Source: Adiantum capillus-veneris (lineage: Eukaryota > Streptophyta > Polypodiopsida > Polypodiales > Pteridaceae). Taken from it: a stretch of 64,000 bases of DNA. The position numbers were made by a program, and so were the translations under genes. The notes under the pieces are model-generated. The model searched no databases. It had not been told where the DNA came from and saw nothing but the letters and a program-made list of their open reading frames with translations. Below, one piece after another: positions 29,351 to 44,216 of this stretch; the stretch's first letter is position 1, and every line of letters begins with the position of its first letter. The stretch spans positions 108,474,412 through 108,538,411 of the forward strand of contig CM043963.1 in NCBI GenBank assembly GCA_014529385.2, read 5' to 3'.

Positions 29351-31350
29351 ATGAGTAGTGACGAGGATGTGGGTCTGTCCAACCGAAACACCTATCTCTC
29401 AACGGGGATCTTATGTCCTTGTAATCAATGCAAGCATGCTGTGCGACGGACAAAACACGTTTCTTTGCAGCACGTTCGCGAATTTGGCAAGTTTGATCCA
29501 TCTATTATAGATCAAGTTGTTGCCAATTATAACTCGTCGGACTCTGACACTGGCCAATGTGCAGCAATCTTGCAACCCAATAGACGTGTTCGGCAGGCGC
29601 TTTGGTCAAGCAGCATATGTGAGGCCACAAGATGTAGCCTCTGACAGCTCGAGGGATGATCATGTAGAACAAATTCCCAACGAGGCAATGTTTGAGTCCG
29701 ATATTGATGAAATGATCGAGACGATCATGGATTCAGAAATGCTTATCTATGATGATATGAAAAATGAAGCCGATACGCCATTGTATGATGGAGCACGTGT
29801 GTCTAGATTGAAGGCGCTCTTGGTTCTTCTCAACATGCAGACAAAGTTTGGATGGAGCAACACTAGCGTCACATTGCTTTTCAGGTGATCTATTACAATG
29901 TGTTTACTTTAATAAAAAAACTCTAGATGTATAATGATTTGATAGATTTTTACACAATTGTACCGCATTTTTTTCTCTATGTAGATTGCTCAAAGAGCAC
30001 ATATTGCCAGCTGATAATGTGATGCCAGATTCCAGAGAGGAAGCAAGAAAGATATTGCGAGACTTGGGGATGGATTACAATTCGATCCACGCTTGTCCTA
30101 ACGACTGCATTCTTTTCAGAGGGGAATACATAGGCATGGAGAAGTGTCCGAAATGTGATTCCGAGAGATATTGAGTAGATCTCCACAGAACAAAAATTCC
30201 ACAAAAGGTTTTGCGACATTTTCCTCTACTTCCTTGCATCAAGCATTTCTTCGAATGTAAGTCCATGGCTGCCCTAGCATCATGGCATGAAGAGAATAAA
30301 TCTTTGGATGGTGTGCTACGGATTCCTGCAGATTGCCCAGCCTGGAAACATATAGATGAAACATGGTCGGATTTTGCCAAGGAAGCTTGAAATTTGCACC
30401 TAGACCTGGCTATGGATGGCATAAATCCATTTGGTCAAAGATCAAAATCTTACAGTGTATGGCCCATTTTCATCGTCAACTACAACCCCCGTGGTTGACT
30501 ACGAAGAAGGGGCACCTATGGCTAAGCTTGATTGTGCCGGGGTGGTATAAAGTGAAGAATATGGATGTGTATCTTCATCCACTATTGGAAGAGCTACAAC
30601 AATTGTGGATTGGCATAGAAGTGGTGGATATGAGTCGATACACAGGTCGACGGAATGCTTTGATCAGAGGCATTCTAATGTGGACCATGCATGACTATCC
30701 CAGACTAACAGAATGCTCAGGTGACTTACACTTAAACTCAAACACTGTAAATCTTGGTTTTTCTCAAGCTTATCTATTATCATGTGTATACATGCAGAGC
30801 TTCAAACAAGCGGATAAAGAGCATGTGTCACATGTGGACCTAGACTAAATGCACGTCGAGCGTCCTCATTGAAGAAGCAAATCTACGAAGGTCGTCAAGC
30901 GTATCTTCCAGAGAATCATGTGTTACATGACGGCGTTTTGGGAAGAGAGCCACCGACGATGTCTGCACAAGCATGGTTAGAGTAGAAGGAGATGTGTGAT
31001 GACGGTTTGCCCCCAGGGATGACGAGACTCTCTCTATGGTACAAGTTATCATATTGGCCCCGACTCATGATCAATCACTTGCTCAATCCAATGCACATAT
31101 TCAAGAATGTGGGTAATCTGCTATGGGACCATCTGATCGGCAAGAAAGATACTTTGGGAGCCATGGTTGACCTTAGAAATGTGGATCGTATGGAGCAATA
31201 TTGGCCGCAGACAGCATCCGATGGAGGGTCGCAACGCTACTGTGCGTATAGGAGAGTCTGGTTTTCTTGAGGTGGATTCAACTAAGAACTGGACTAACCT
31301 AAGAGACACTTTCGTACTACCCAAGCATTGTGAACAAGTAAGTATGTAAA
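29351..31350 (+). pseudogene. TNPD/TNP2-type CACTA transposase, N-terminal half, broken
   Basis: The N-terminus (MSSDEDVGLSNRNTY) carries the transposase-associated motif ILCPCNQCKHAV, then LKALLVLLNMQTKFGWSNTSVTLLF. A 100-bp GT-AG intron (29,885-29,984) joins F-R-LLKEHILP. The zinc-like segment HACPNDCILFRGEYIGMEKCPKCDSERY follows. Next come VLRHFPLLP, DGVLR-PAD, SYSVWPI and the WKSYN region with frameshifts. A second intron (30,721-30,797) joins TECSE to an ACVTCGPR motif, then LPENHVL and LPYW-like LSYWPRLMINHLLNPMHIFKNVGN (31,040-31,115). Stops and shifts at about 30,170, 30,390, 30,480 and 30,990 kill it, and the C-terminal half is absent. The intact family enzyme cuts the element ends. 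Confidence 0.85.
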
Positions 31351-31880
31351 TAGTTAACATCCAATTTTAGAAGTTATGTGCTTGGAAGCTCTCATGTAAG
31401 TTATGTGGCTCTGGTAGGTGATATTTCATCCTACAAAGTCTGCATCAAACTAATGGTACGTCATAGAGGTATCCCCTTGTAGTGCACGAGCGTATGAAGG
31501 CTGCCATGTGCCAATCACAACGGCATCAATGGAGGAGATCGGAGAAGATGCTCAGTTAGAAGCCGCTGAGGTGGTGCCAGACGAGCATCAAGCTGCTACT
31601 CTCTATGGGGTGCATGCAGAGGATCTACAAAATGAAACAGAGGACATCTGTTTAGGAGAGCTTTATATAGATATAGGAAGTTATGCTGAGCTCTGTGAGG
31701 ATGAGAGAGAGACCTCTTAAAGCCATAAATATTGTATTTGAACAATTTTGCTCCGTTTTATAATATATATTGTATTCACGTGGCTTTTGTCCATTTCTAT
31801 CTATATGCGTCATTGCATTTAATGGTCTTTGCGTCCACTCCAGGTACGTATGCTCTAGGTATGTTCTCACAAGCAGGGAC
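31351..31880 (+). other. Region after TNPD with a small acidic ORF
   Basis: A plus-strand frame at 31,508-31,720 (70 codons, open upstream to about 31,470) is acidic (MEEIGEDAQLEAAEVV). It may be the far C-terminus of the deleted TNPD or nothing; I do not recognise it. The rest is AT-rich. Confidence 0.35.
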
Positions 31881-32130
31881 AACGAGCACTGCACTCCGAG
31901 TGCGATGGAGGCTGAAGCTGTAATCGCGAAGGTTTGCTCAATATAGATGCTGCTCGTCCCACCGCTAGATCTAGTTGATCAGGTGAAAGAGACACTAAGA
32001 AGCACTACTATTGCTTCTCAACGTTTCTTTCACCCGATCAATTAGATTTAGTGGTGGGGCAAGCAACTTCTATGAGCAGACCTTCGCGATGCAACTTCAG
32101 TCTCCATCGCACCCGGAGCACAGTGCTGTT
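31881..32130. repeat. 250-bp near-perfect hairpin (foldback)
   Basis: The left arm 31,881-32,004 pairs with the right arm 32,012-32,130 around a 7-base loop CTACTAT. Arms match at roughly 80-85% by eye, with outer ends AACGAGCACTG / CAGTGCTGTT. It could be a MITE nested in the CACTA element or a small-RNA-type hairpin. I see no clear target duplication. Confidence 0.85.
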
Positions 32131-32291
32131 ACAAATTCACAAAAATTCAACGAAATCTATCTACACAGGAATCCCTCCCCCTTTATGAGTCCTCCTCTCT
32201 CTCTCTCTCTTTCTCTCTCTCTCTACTTGTGCATGTTTTCTTCTCCATTCATTCAATATTAAGATTAAATGTTTGTGTGTTTAATGCAGGT
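32131..32291. promoter_or_regulatory. Possible promoter/leader of the TNPA gene with CT tract
   Basis: A (CT)n tract lies at 32,192-32,224, and an AATATTAAGATTAAATG stretch precedes the ATG at 32,292. The evidence is positional only. Confidence 0.3.
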
Positions 32292-33594
32292 ATGGATGAT
32301 GATGAGTTTCTTTCTTCTTTGTCACCCCAGCAGAGATAGTGGTACGTGGAGTGTCATCGCTCTGGAGCACCATCACGCGTTCCTACTCCTTTAGCATCTC
32401 CCTGTGTTTCGGAGCATTCAGTGCACTCTGAAGCTTCAATGTCGACGAATCGATCTTCACACTCGTCTAGGCACTGACGCTCTAGTGGTGGCGGCGGCGG
32501 TTGTTGTGGGCCGCCGACGATGCCTCGACACTGCCTCATGTTCGACGAGGCTCTTTACCCTCCCCTTGTTTGCCCACCCCCACACCAGCCACGACATCGC
32601 CATCTACACCATGTTTTGCGGCTGACGGCCGTTCTTAGCAGCCACACACCACTAGCTACTCCTCCAAGAGTCACTCCAGTCAACACTCCTCGCTTCGGGG
32701 CCCAGACTCTAGTGGAGACACCTGATGTTCGTACCCCCATTGACACACCGCTAGAGACCCTTGCCGGGAACCCAGGTTCATGCACGTCACCGGCGAGAGG
32801 GCTTGCCTTACTTTGTCGACTTCAGCGGTAGCATCATCTTGGATGATGAAGGCAAGAAGGTGATCTCGTGCATGCGCGGTCTTTGCTCTCAGGTGTTTAG
32901 ACACTACATACTAAACACCTGGAGTGAAGTACCAAGTGATTTAAAAGACAGATCCATCAGCATGCTACATGACGAGTTTCCCATTTCAACACGGGATGAC
33001 CGCTTCAATGAAGACCTGATGAAGGTTCGAATGCGCGAATACTGCAAGCACAAGCGTTTCAAAGTGCAAAAAGCAATTAAGCATGGGTGGAATAGACCAG
33101 ATTGGCTGGCCAAAGAAGATCGGAAGAATGCAAAGAAAGCAACACATGAGAATCCCGACAAGTGGAAGCAACAAAAACAGGCAACCAAAGCGCGAGGAGA
33201 GGCAGGGAGCTCGCACCACTTGGGGAACGGCAGGTGGGCATCATTTGAGGCCAATTTTGTAAGTGTTTTCGCATTGCTCTTTAGGTTTGATAGTTTAGGA
33301 TTTAGGGGTTTTTAAATTCTAACATAATGGATTCTTTGTATGTTTTGACAGTGGTCGATGACAAGATGTGACCCCACACTGTACGAGTGTGAGTATGTAG
33401 CCAGGAAGGGCTTAAACGCCCTGATGGACATTTTGAGTTTTCGCGGTGGCATGGTTAGTATTAGGGTTTACTCTTTTCTATTTGTTGTATTGTTTTATAA
33501 ATGATATGTTTATACTTACAGAAAGCTATCTTATTGTTTTTTTTTGCAGAATCCGACAGATACACCGCTTGGACGCGATGAGACGTCTGATTAG
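32292..33594 (+). pseudogene. TNPA-type (Ptta/En/Spm) transposase gene, three exons
   Basis: Starts MDDDEFLSSLSPQQR. The first part is Ser/Pro/Arg-rich and has two early stops (near 32,336 and 32,476). After a frameshift near 32,800 the conserved domain is clean: RLPYFVDFSGSII, FRHYILNTWSEVP, MREYCKHKRFKVQKAIKHGW, KATHENPDKWKQQKQ, as in plant transposase Ptta/En/Spm proteins. Exon 1 ends at 33,258. Intron 33,259-33,351 (GTAAGT..ACAG) joins EANF to WSMTRCDPTLYECEY. Intron 33,454-33,549 joins RGGM to NPTDTPLGRDETSD-stop at 33,594. In Spm the analogous TNPA binds subterminal repeats; here those would be the TAGCGACG motifs. Confidence 0.82.
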
Positions 33595-34040
33595 ATGACG
33601 TCAGTCTAGCTATAGCTAGATAGCATTAGTTTCCTTTTGTCATAGCATATGTATCATGAGATGACGTTTATACGTCTTTTTGTAACTATTGGAAAACCAT
33701 GTATATTTTTCAATAATGACAATGGTGTTGTAACTATTACATTTACAAAGTTTAACAATGAAGTGATTTTGCCTATGATGTGTACAATTGTCATTGATTT
33801 ACTTTCATCAATTTACTTTTGTCAGTTTTGTATCTTTATTCTCCAAACAATACAATGGATGATGGAGTTAATGGTTATATTGTCTTGTGGGTGACTACTT
33901 TGGGTCTATATCTAAGCTTGCACTTTCTTTCAAATGTGAATCTGGGCTTATTTTGGATTCATTTAGGTTTACTCAATTATTGAAACATTCAATATGGTTG
34001 ATGGGTGGCACGGCATTCAATGCCCTGTCACCAATTTTTT
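33595..34040. other. CACTA 3' non-coding region
   Basis: AT-rich; frames at 33,649-34,099 are short and match nothing that I recognise. Confidence 0.6.
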
Positions 34041-34243
34041 TTCTCTTGGGCGTTGCTATAAACGTCACTATGATCGTCGCTATACGCATCGCTATATAGC
34101 GACGACTATAGTGACACATATAGCGATGGTTATAACAATGCTCATAGCGACGTTCCCGTATCAACGCTAGTAGTGACGGTCTTAGCGACCCAATGTATGT
34201 CCATCGCTAACAACGTCACAAGTGCACACAACCTCTTGTAGTG
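34041..34243 (-). promoter_or_regulatory. CACTA right subterminal repeats and TIR
   Basis: About ten copies of CGTCGCTA / TAGCGACG-like motifs in both orientations, ending in ACCTCTTGTAGTG, the inverse of the left end. Confidence 0.88.
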
Positions 34244-34246
34244 AAT
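34244..34246. repeat. CACTA target-site duplication, right (AAT)
   Basis: AAT directly after TAGTG, followed by GCACTTTCTGTCGCT as in the empty copies. Confidence 0.9.
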
Positions 34247-38149
<3,903 letters not shown>

Positions 38150-38499
38150 CACCTCACTTGAGGGTGTTCCCGAGCTTACTTGCCTCCTAGGACTTTAGTA
38201 AAAACCACCACCTATGGGCACTACCACGGGGTATAGCCCTTCTCAATACTTGAGTGTCTTTACCTCGGGTGAAACCCTGCCATGAATACTCCTGGTTGCC
38301 TCCTCATTGCACCGTGGAGGCGGCTTCATCTGCTCTGCTAGAGATCCCCCATACGCTTGGATAACTGTGCGATTTGTAGTTATGGTGACCTCCCTCCCTT
38401 CTCTATTTAAAGGTGAGGGCGCATCTCTACCCCTCACTTAGCTTTGGTTGTACTCTGTTTGATTGCTTAAAACTAGTAATTGCGTTTTTGAAACAAAGC
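38150..38499 (+). promoter_or_regulatory. RT-element head P1: promoter and stem-loop leader
   Basis: Bases 38,155-38,375 match the P3 module at 54,788-55,005. A TATA-like TATTTAAA (38,404-38,411) is followed by a stem-loop with arms GTGAGGG (38,413-38,419) and CCCTCAC (38,431-38,437). The same layout occurs in P2 at 47,812-47,848. Confidence 0.65.
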
Positions 38500-38526
38500 A
38501 TGGAGCTCTCTACTCAAGTTACTCAG
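38500..38526 (+). CDS. Nine-codon first exon, copy P1
   Basis: ATG GAG CTC ... ACT CAG, followed by GTCAGT. It encodes MELSTQVTQ and ends exactly at a CAG|GT donor, as does copy P2 (MELAAQTPQ at 47,921). No coding sequence survives downstream in this copy. Confidence 0.55.
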
Positions 38527-40729
38527 GTCAGTCACTGTTATTTTTTGATTTACTTATTGCATGTTTAGGATTTTTTTCCGCATGGGTATATCACTTTGTA
38601 AGGATGATGATTTGTTGGAAATTATGGTTGTCTCCTCCTACAACATTATAATCCCAGACATGGGGGTTATTCCGCATTGTGTGATTACTAATGGTTCACA
38701 AAAATACTGTTTATTCTAAAACTCCACCCTATGGGCCGGTGGTAAGAGCAAGTGGTTGGCTAGGGTTGGTTTTTTGCCCTGGTAACCAGTACAAGATGGG
38801 ATATTTATTGCTTTTTCTGCATACTAATCTCTGTTTTGCAGGATGGTAGGCCGTTTTGTGTCTTTTTATTTCATTATTACTCTATGTTGGGGTAAAAGAA
38901 ACTCTTAATATAAAAAAAAAGGTGTGTGTTGCTTTACCCTCCGCACACCAGTTTATGTATATTCTGTCCGAGATGCTTACTGTCACTGATTTAGAACTTG
39001 GCTTCTATTAAAGGGCCGAAATGGCGTATCATACCATGACATGGTGGCTATGGTAATATAACGGGTACTTTTAAAAGTAAAGGTGGTTTCTGGTTGCATA
39101 TCACATATTTCTTGTTGGCATGCTATTTTTGCCGTATTGCATGGGCTATTGGTCTATGACTTGATTAACCTTATGTTTGGAATACTGATGGAAGCTTGAA
39201 ATATGGTGGTGTTGTTCCACCCTCTGCACACCGGTGGTTTCTCCCACAAGGTCACAGGTGAGTGTTATACTGCATGGGTACTGTGAGAGATAAAGGTGTT
39301 TTGATACCAGTGACTGCCATTCCTATTCATTGGTTTTCTAATGGCTTGAGTTTTACTTTTGCCCTGATAAGCATGATTTTTTGCTACCTCTCTACTGAGC
39401 CTGACTTTACTTGATTGACAGTAACCGAGCCTACCTTGGTGGCTTAATGGGCATCAGAATACTGCATGGGCCCTAATTAAATACTGTCGCTTTTTTAGTT
39501 ACTGATCTCAAGCATTTTTATGATATTCTTGATTTACCGCTTGATAAATTTATGAAGAAACTGGATTGAAAAAGGGGGAATTACTCCATACTAACAATTG
39601 GTTTTGTTATAAAGATTTGTGCTACATAATTAAGCTTTGGAAAATTGCTTTTGGTATTCAAACACATTGTGGGGCTTATAGACACCCTTTAGTACATGGA
39701 CTTTGTATCCCTGTGGGGTATATATACATACTTGAGGGGATGATATTTTCTATCATGCACTGACTCTTAGAGGGGGTTGAGCCCGGCTACACCTTATTGT
39801 TGTACTTACTTGATTAGGCTAGGCTTTGCATTACATTACCTACAAACACATAGGCAGTTGGCTGATGATGATTGTCTCTGTCCAACTGCGCAATAATGGT
39901 CAGTGATAACGGTCCGTATTACTTACCATTGCAGTTCTTGGACTGTTCTCTATTCAGTAAGGATGTATTCACTTGGATGGATGGTATTCCTTTCATAAGC
40001 TTTGAAGTGTTGAGGTGAAACTAACACAGTTCATGGTTCGGCTCATAAACTTGGCTTTTTATCTTGGTTCCGTACTACTTGGCTAGGTAAAAAGGAGAAA
40101 TATGTTTAAGTGATAGTAGATGATTCAAAATCCATTTCTACCATAATGGACGTCTGACATAGAATTTTTTTTTGGAGAACTTTCAAAATGGGTTTTGTAT
40201 AAACTTCATTTGATCGAGTTTAGGATTTGAAGAAACTCATGAATTTTTATAGAAAAGGGGTGGATTCAGAGACACCTGGATAAAAAAAGGGGTAATGACC
40301 TTCTACTAAAAAATGATATTCTTTTTTACATCTTTTCTTTAAATCTATGGACTAAGCTTGGAAAGGTTTTAAAAAAAGTTTGTAAGATGGACATGGATAA
40401 CAACTGGTATAGTCCATTAATACTTGTAAAACACATCCAAGGCTAACTGAATTGTTGTCTTGTTTGGATGGATGCAGGTAAGGACTCTATCTTATCTTGG
40501 AAGGTTTTTTTGACTTTGGCAAGCCGTCCTACACTGGATGGAACACTCACTTATGATTTGGGAAGTTCTTTTACTATCTGTATACTGAAAGGGGACCTCT
40601 TTCCTACAAACATTGTACTTAAATGATTCTAATACTGAGTGTTTTTGTACTTATCTATTCTTTGTTCCATTGCCAGCTGTCTTTTGAATGCAAAAGTTTA
40701 ATTATGTCTTATTATCTAAGATTAAACAG

Positions 40730-40731
<2 letters not shown>
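38527..40731. other. Decayed body of an RT-element copy, non-coding
   Basis: No long frame. The right third (about 40,430-40,731) matches 55,600-55,881, including GATGGATGCAGGTAAGG, CTATCTT and the run-in to the CA tract (AAACAGCTACACAC). Confidence 0.6.
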
Positions 40732-40821
<90 letters not shown>

Positions 40822-40846
40822 GGGGGGGGGGGGGGGGGGGGGGGGG
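40732..40846 (+). repeat. (AC)44 followed by G27
   Basis: (AC)n 40,732-40,819, then 27 G (40,820-40,846). The matching position in unit 3 is 55,882. Confidence 0.98.
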
Positions 40847-41142
40847 CACTTGTGTCATTGTTGGCTTGCCAGGTTGGTGCCTTGCCCATATTCTTCGGCC
40901 ATCCTTGTTAATATTGCAACTTCGCATATTCAACACACCCCCTGCTCACATGTAAATGAGATCTTCCCGATGTCCTTACTCCACTTGCGTATGCTTCTCT
41001 GCAAGCAGTCTCGAAGATCTTACATACTTGGCAACCCATATGGAGAGGTATGGTCTTGGAGCTTACTACCTCTGTACATCTTTCAACATAGGGATCTAAT
41101 ACCCACACACCCACACCTTCGTGTGTACGTGCGTGCGCGCGT

Positions 41143-41143
<1 letters not shown>
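40847..41143. other. Short spacer, no gene seen
   Basis: Ends in a GC/GT-rich lead GTGTGTACGTGCGTGCGCGCGTG before the next CA tract. Confidence 0.6.

Positions 41144-41201
<58 letters not shown>
41144..41201 (+). repeat. (CA)29
   Basis: Preceded by a GCGCGCGTG run, as at beta-class sites. Confidence 0.97.
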
Positions 41202-41205
<4 letters not shown>

Positions 41206-41240
41206 AGTTGTGAACCACAATTCTCGATATTAAGTTACAT

Positions 41241-41402
41241 AAGAAGTTTTTGATCCACAATTCTCCATATTAAGTTACATTTACACTCACACATTACGTG
41301 ACAATTTTTGCTCCACAAATTTAAACTTGGTTGGGGGGTAGGGTTCCTCATGGTGGGCCCTACCTCCCATCATGTGGACCTATCCCTAGGGTTGGGGGTG
41401 GG

Positions 41403-41458
<56 letters not shown>

Positions 41459-42993
41459 TATAGACTAGCCAATCACTCCACTTGCCCTTAGCCAACTATA
41501 GCTACGCCTTTTCCACCTTCCTTTTGAAGGAAATCTATGACAAACACGGCCTATGCTCCTTGTCCCACTCAAGAGCACATTAAGCTATGCATTTCTGCCT
41601 CCCTTCCCCAAGAATTCTATGCCATGTTTTGTGATCATGTACTCTAATTTACCGACAACTCTGCAAACTCTGATCCTTGTCTTGCTAAAGGATGCATCAA
41701 ATTATGTCTCGTGTCTTGAGTTGATCCGGGTTCATAGCTCATATCTTGATACAATTTGAACTGCTTTTGAGCCCCTTCTCTCGCCCCACACACATGCACG
41801 GTTGACATAGCAAATAATAACAATGATTATCATGATTGAGTAGTGAAAACATCTCTACCTACTCAACACATAGATGATGCTCAATAAATAGGAGCCTTCA
41901 CATACCTGCGATGAACATCATAGAGCATAGAGATCATTTACTCGGGATATTTTTGAAAAGATTGATCCACATGGGGTTGCTTAAATACATATATTCAAGG
42001 GTTGGTTTTGTCAAAATTTTAACCAAATAATGACATCGAGTAATGTGGACAACTTCTGCTAGTTGGGGAAGTGGAGGTATATGCACATGGCACACTTGGG
42101 TTAGGTTGGTGTTTATGAGCAAATGCATAATCTGGTATGATCAACTTTAGTCTTATACACCTTGTCCGGGTTTGTTTCCCTCTTGGATTATCACTATACA
42201 TGCATGCATGTTGGTGGATATTATTGCTTCCCTCCTTACCCTCAATAAAGAGATATTTCATTTCTGGCAAATGCAAGTTTCTGTCGCTTACAAGCTATGC
42301 CCTATACCTCTACCCGATTGAAATGCAGATAAGCGGTAGGCCATCCTCATACAAGGGCCATCGCTCATGCATTATCCTTTACCTCATTGATCACATTGGC
42401 GGAGAATGAAACCACACAAACTGTCCGCAGATACCTTAACCTCTCTTGCTCGCATCCTGGCTTGCCATATTCTATGAATGTCTCATGCAAACAGGGATTG
42501 GAGTATTCCTCCACCCTTATGCCTCCTCCAATACTCAGAGCATCTTCTACACTCTATTGTCGAGCATGACAACAATACATGGAAGTAGGCTTCTCACTTC
42601 TTCTACTTCCTAGTGCATACAACAAATCATCTTGGCAAGCAAGATTGAATCCCTTACTGTATCTGGTGTGGAGTATCTTTGAGATCCTGTTGTATACGTT
42701 TTGTCACACCACACCTAATTCATCAATCATGAAAAACAACATCATCGAGGTAGGTACATCTGCACCTGCTCAGTCTGGCGAAAAGTATATATTCGACAGG
42801 TTTTTTGAAATACATTTTGAAAGATCTTCGTAATCTGCTGAATAGAATCTAAGATAACTCTTAATGATGAGATTGTTACTTTGGGAATAGGACAATTACT
42901 TTGGGTGACTTTTATGTGGTGGTTTGCTCTACAGCTTCTTGATCATGAGGATATAGTGCTTTCTTTGGCTTTGTTAAGGCGCACGCGTGCGCG
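41241..42993. repeat. Composite array unit 2, left part
   Basis: Begins AAGAAGTTTTTGATCCACAATTC. It has the alpha tract (CA)26 at 41,404-41,456, an empty CACTA site near 42,268-42,283, and the tail module (42,865-42,993) ending GGCGCACGCGTGCGCG. Non-coding; the same blocks occur at 26,386, 53,141 and 58,304. Confidence 0.85.
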
Positions 42994-43011
42994 CACACAC
43001 ACACACACACA
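42994..43011 (+). repeat. (CA)9, beta class, left edge of RT element
   Basis: Preceded by GCGCACGCGTGCGCG. Confidence 0.9.
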
Positions 43012-44216
43012 TAATTACGTGACATAATCCTTTTGTTGGATCTTGCTGTTCTAGATTTTGATCTCCTTTGAATAGTACCCTCTGCTATGGTGGCAATGCA
43101 TTATCTTAGTGGAAGATCATTTTACACCGCAAAGTTTCACTCTTAAAACTGCTGATAGTGTAGCTTATCTACATGTTATTTTACTATCACCCTCCTTCAT
43201 TTTATGGAATGGGACCACCCATTGTCTCACGGTTCTAGTGGGACCACCCACTAACTCTACCAACCACAATACATACTTTAAAACTGCGTAATGGTTGTTT
43301 GCTATATGTGGAAAACTCGCCGCAGTCACCGATGCTACCTCAGAGGTATGACGCTTGCTAATATTAGGATATTCTAACCTAACACAGAGGTGGTGATTCT
43401 ATGAAGTCAATTCTTTGAAGATGTATATATACCCCTTCCACAAGTCTTCTCCAGGCCGAATGCTTCCGGCTACTACCTCTATACTCCAAGTTTCTGTTCG
43501 ACGAGGTGCTCATCCTTTGCTTCTCTTCAGGTAGGCGTCTTTGCCTACATAGTACAATGTGATGATGGTGGTAAATGGGTGATTTTGGACTTTGTTTGTC
43601 GAGTGTAGTAAACATTTACACGCTGTTTACACATTTTTTACTTGCTAACTCTTGTTTGATGGAAGTAATGATCAGGTGTGAATCCTTGCTGACCACAGTA
43701 TTCTTATATTTGGAATACATGGTCCTGATTTATGGGCATGGTTAGATGTATACTACATAAATGTGATAATGATGTAACTTACCATTTGATAACACTCACC
43801 AAAACCCTATAGCTGGTGACATCGATAATAAGTGTGGGTGAATTTTGACACCTGTCTTCTAGCACTCATAAATTTGTACTAAGGAATTTTTGGTGTTGAT
43901 GGTGGCAAGTAACGGTTCTCCCACTTCTGGTTATTGGGTGCTGGTTGGTGATATCTTGGAATTCTTAGAGACATTGGATATTTGAAGGAGGATTTTCTCA
44001 ATAAATACCTATGGATGTGTTTTGTAAATTGTCATGGATTTTGTCTACCTTTTTTAGATCCTAACTCTAAATTCTAAACAATGTCTTTTCTCTTTCTTTG
44101 ACTCCAATGGTCTTCAATGGGTTCTAAATGAAACACACACACTTTGGTTACCCTTGGATGGTGGAACATCCTGAGACCGGAGTCTTCTTTTGACTTAGTT
44201 TTTGTTCTTTTGACAG

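Larger units (their letters stand above)
26700..34243 (+). mobile_element. Complete CACTA (En/Spm-type) DNA transposon, 7,544 bp
   Basis: The left end reads CACTAAAAGAGGT; the right end is the inverse, CACTACAAGAGGT on the minus strand (12 of 13 bases). A 3-bp duplication AAT flanks it. Both subterminal regions are full of TAGCGACG-like motifs in both orientations, as expected for TNPA-type binding sites. Inside, in order, lie microsatellites, a tRNA-like tandem repeat, a TTAGATT-rich tract, a TNPD/TNP2-type transposase pseudogene (29,351-31,350), a 250-bp hairpin and a TNPA-type gene (32,292-33,594). The transposase is broken, so movement would need enzyme from elsewhere. Three empty target copies in the same window confirm the boundaries. 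Confidence 0.95.

Noticed and set aside
31508-31720. Small acidic ORF as an independent gene
   Set aside because: Inside the CACTA element between decayed genes; more likely a remnant of the transposase C-terminus.
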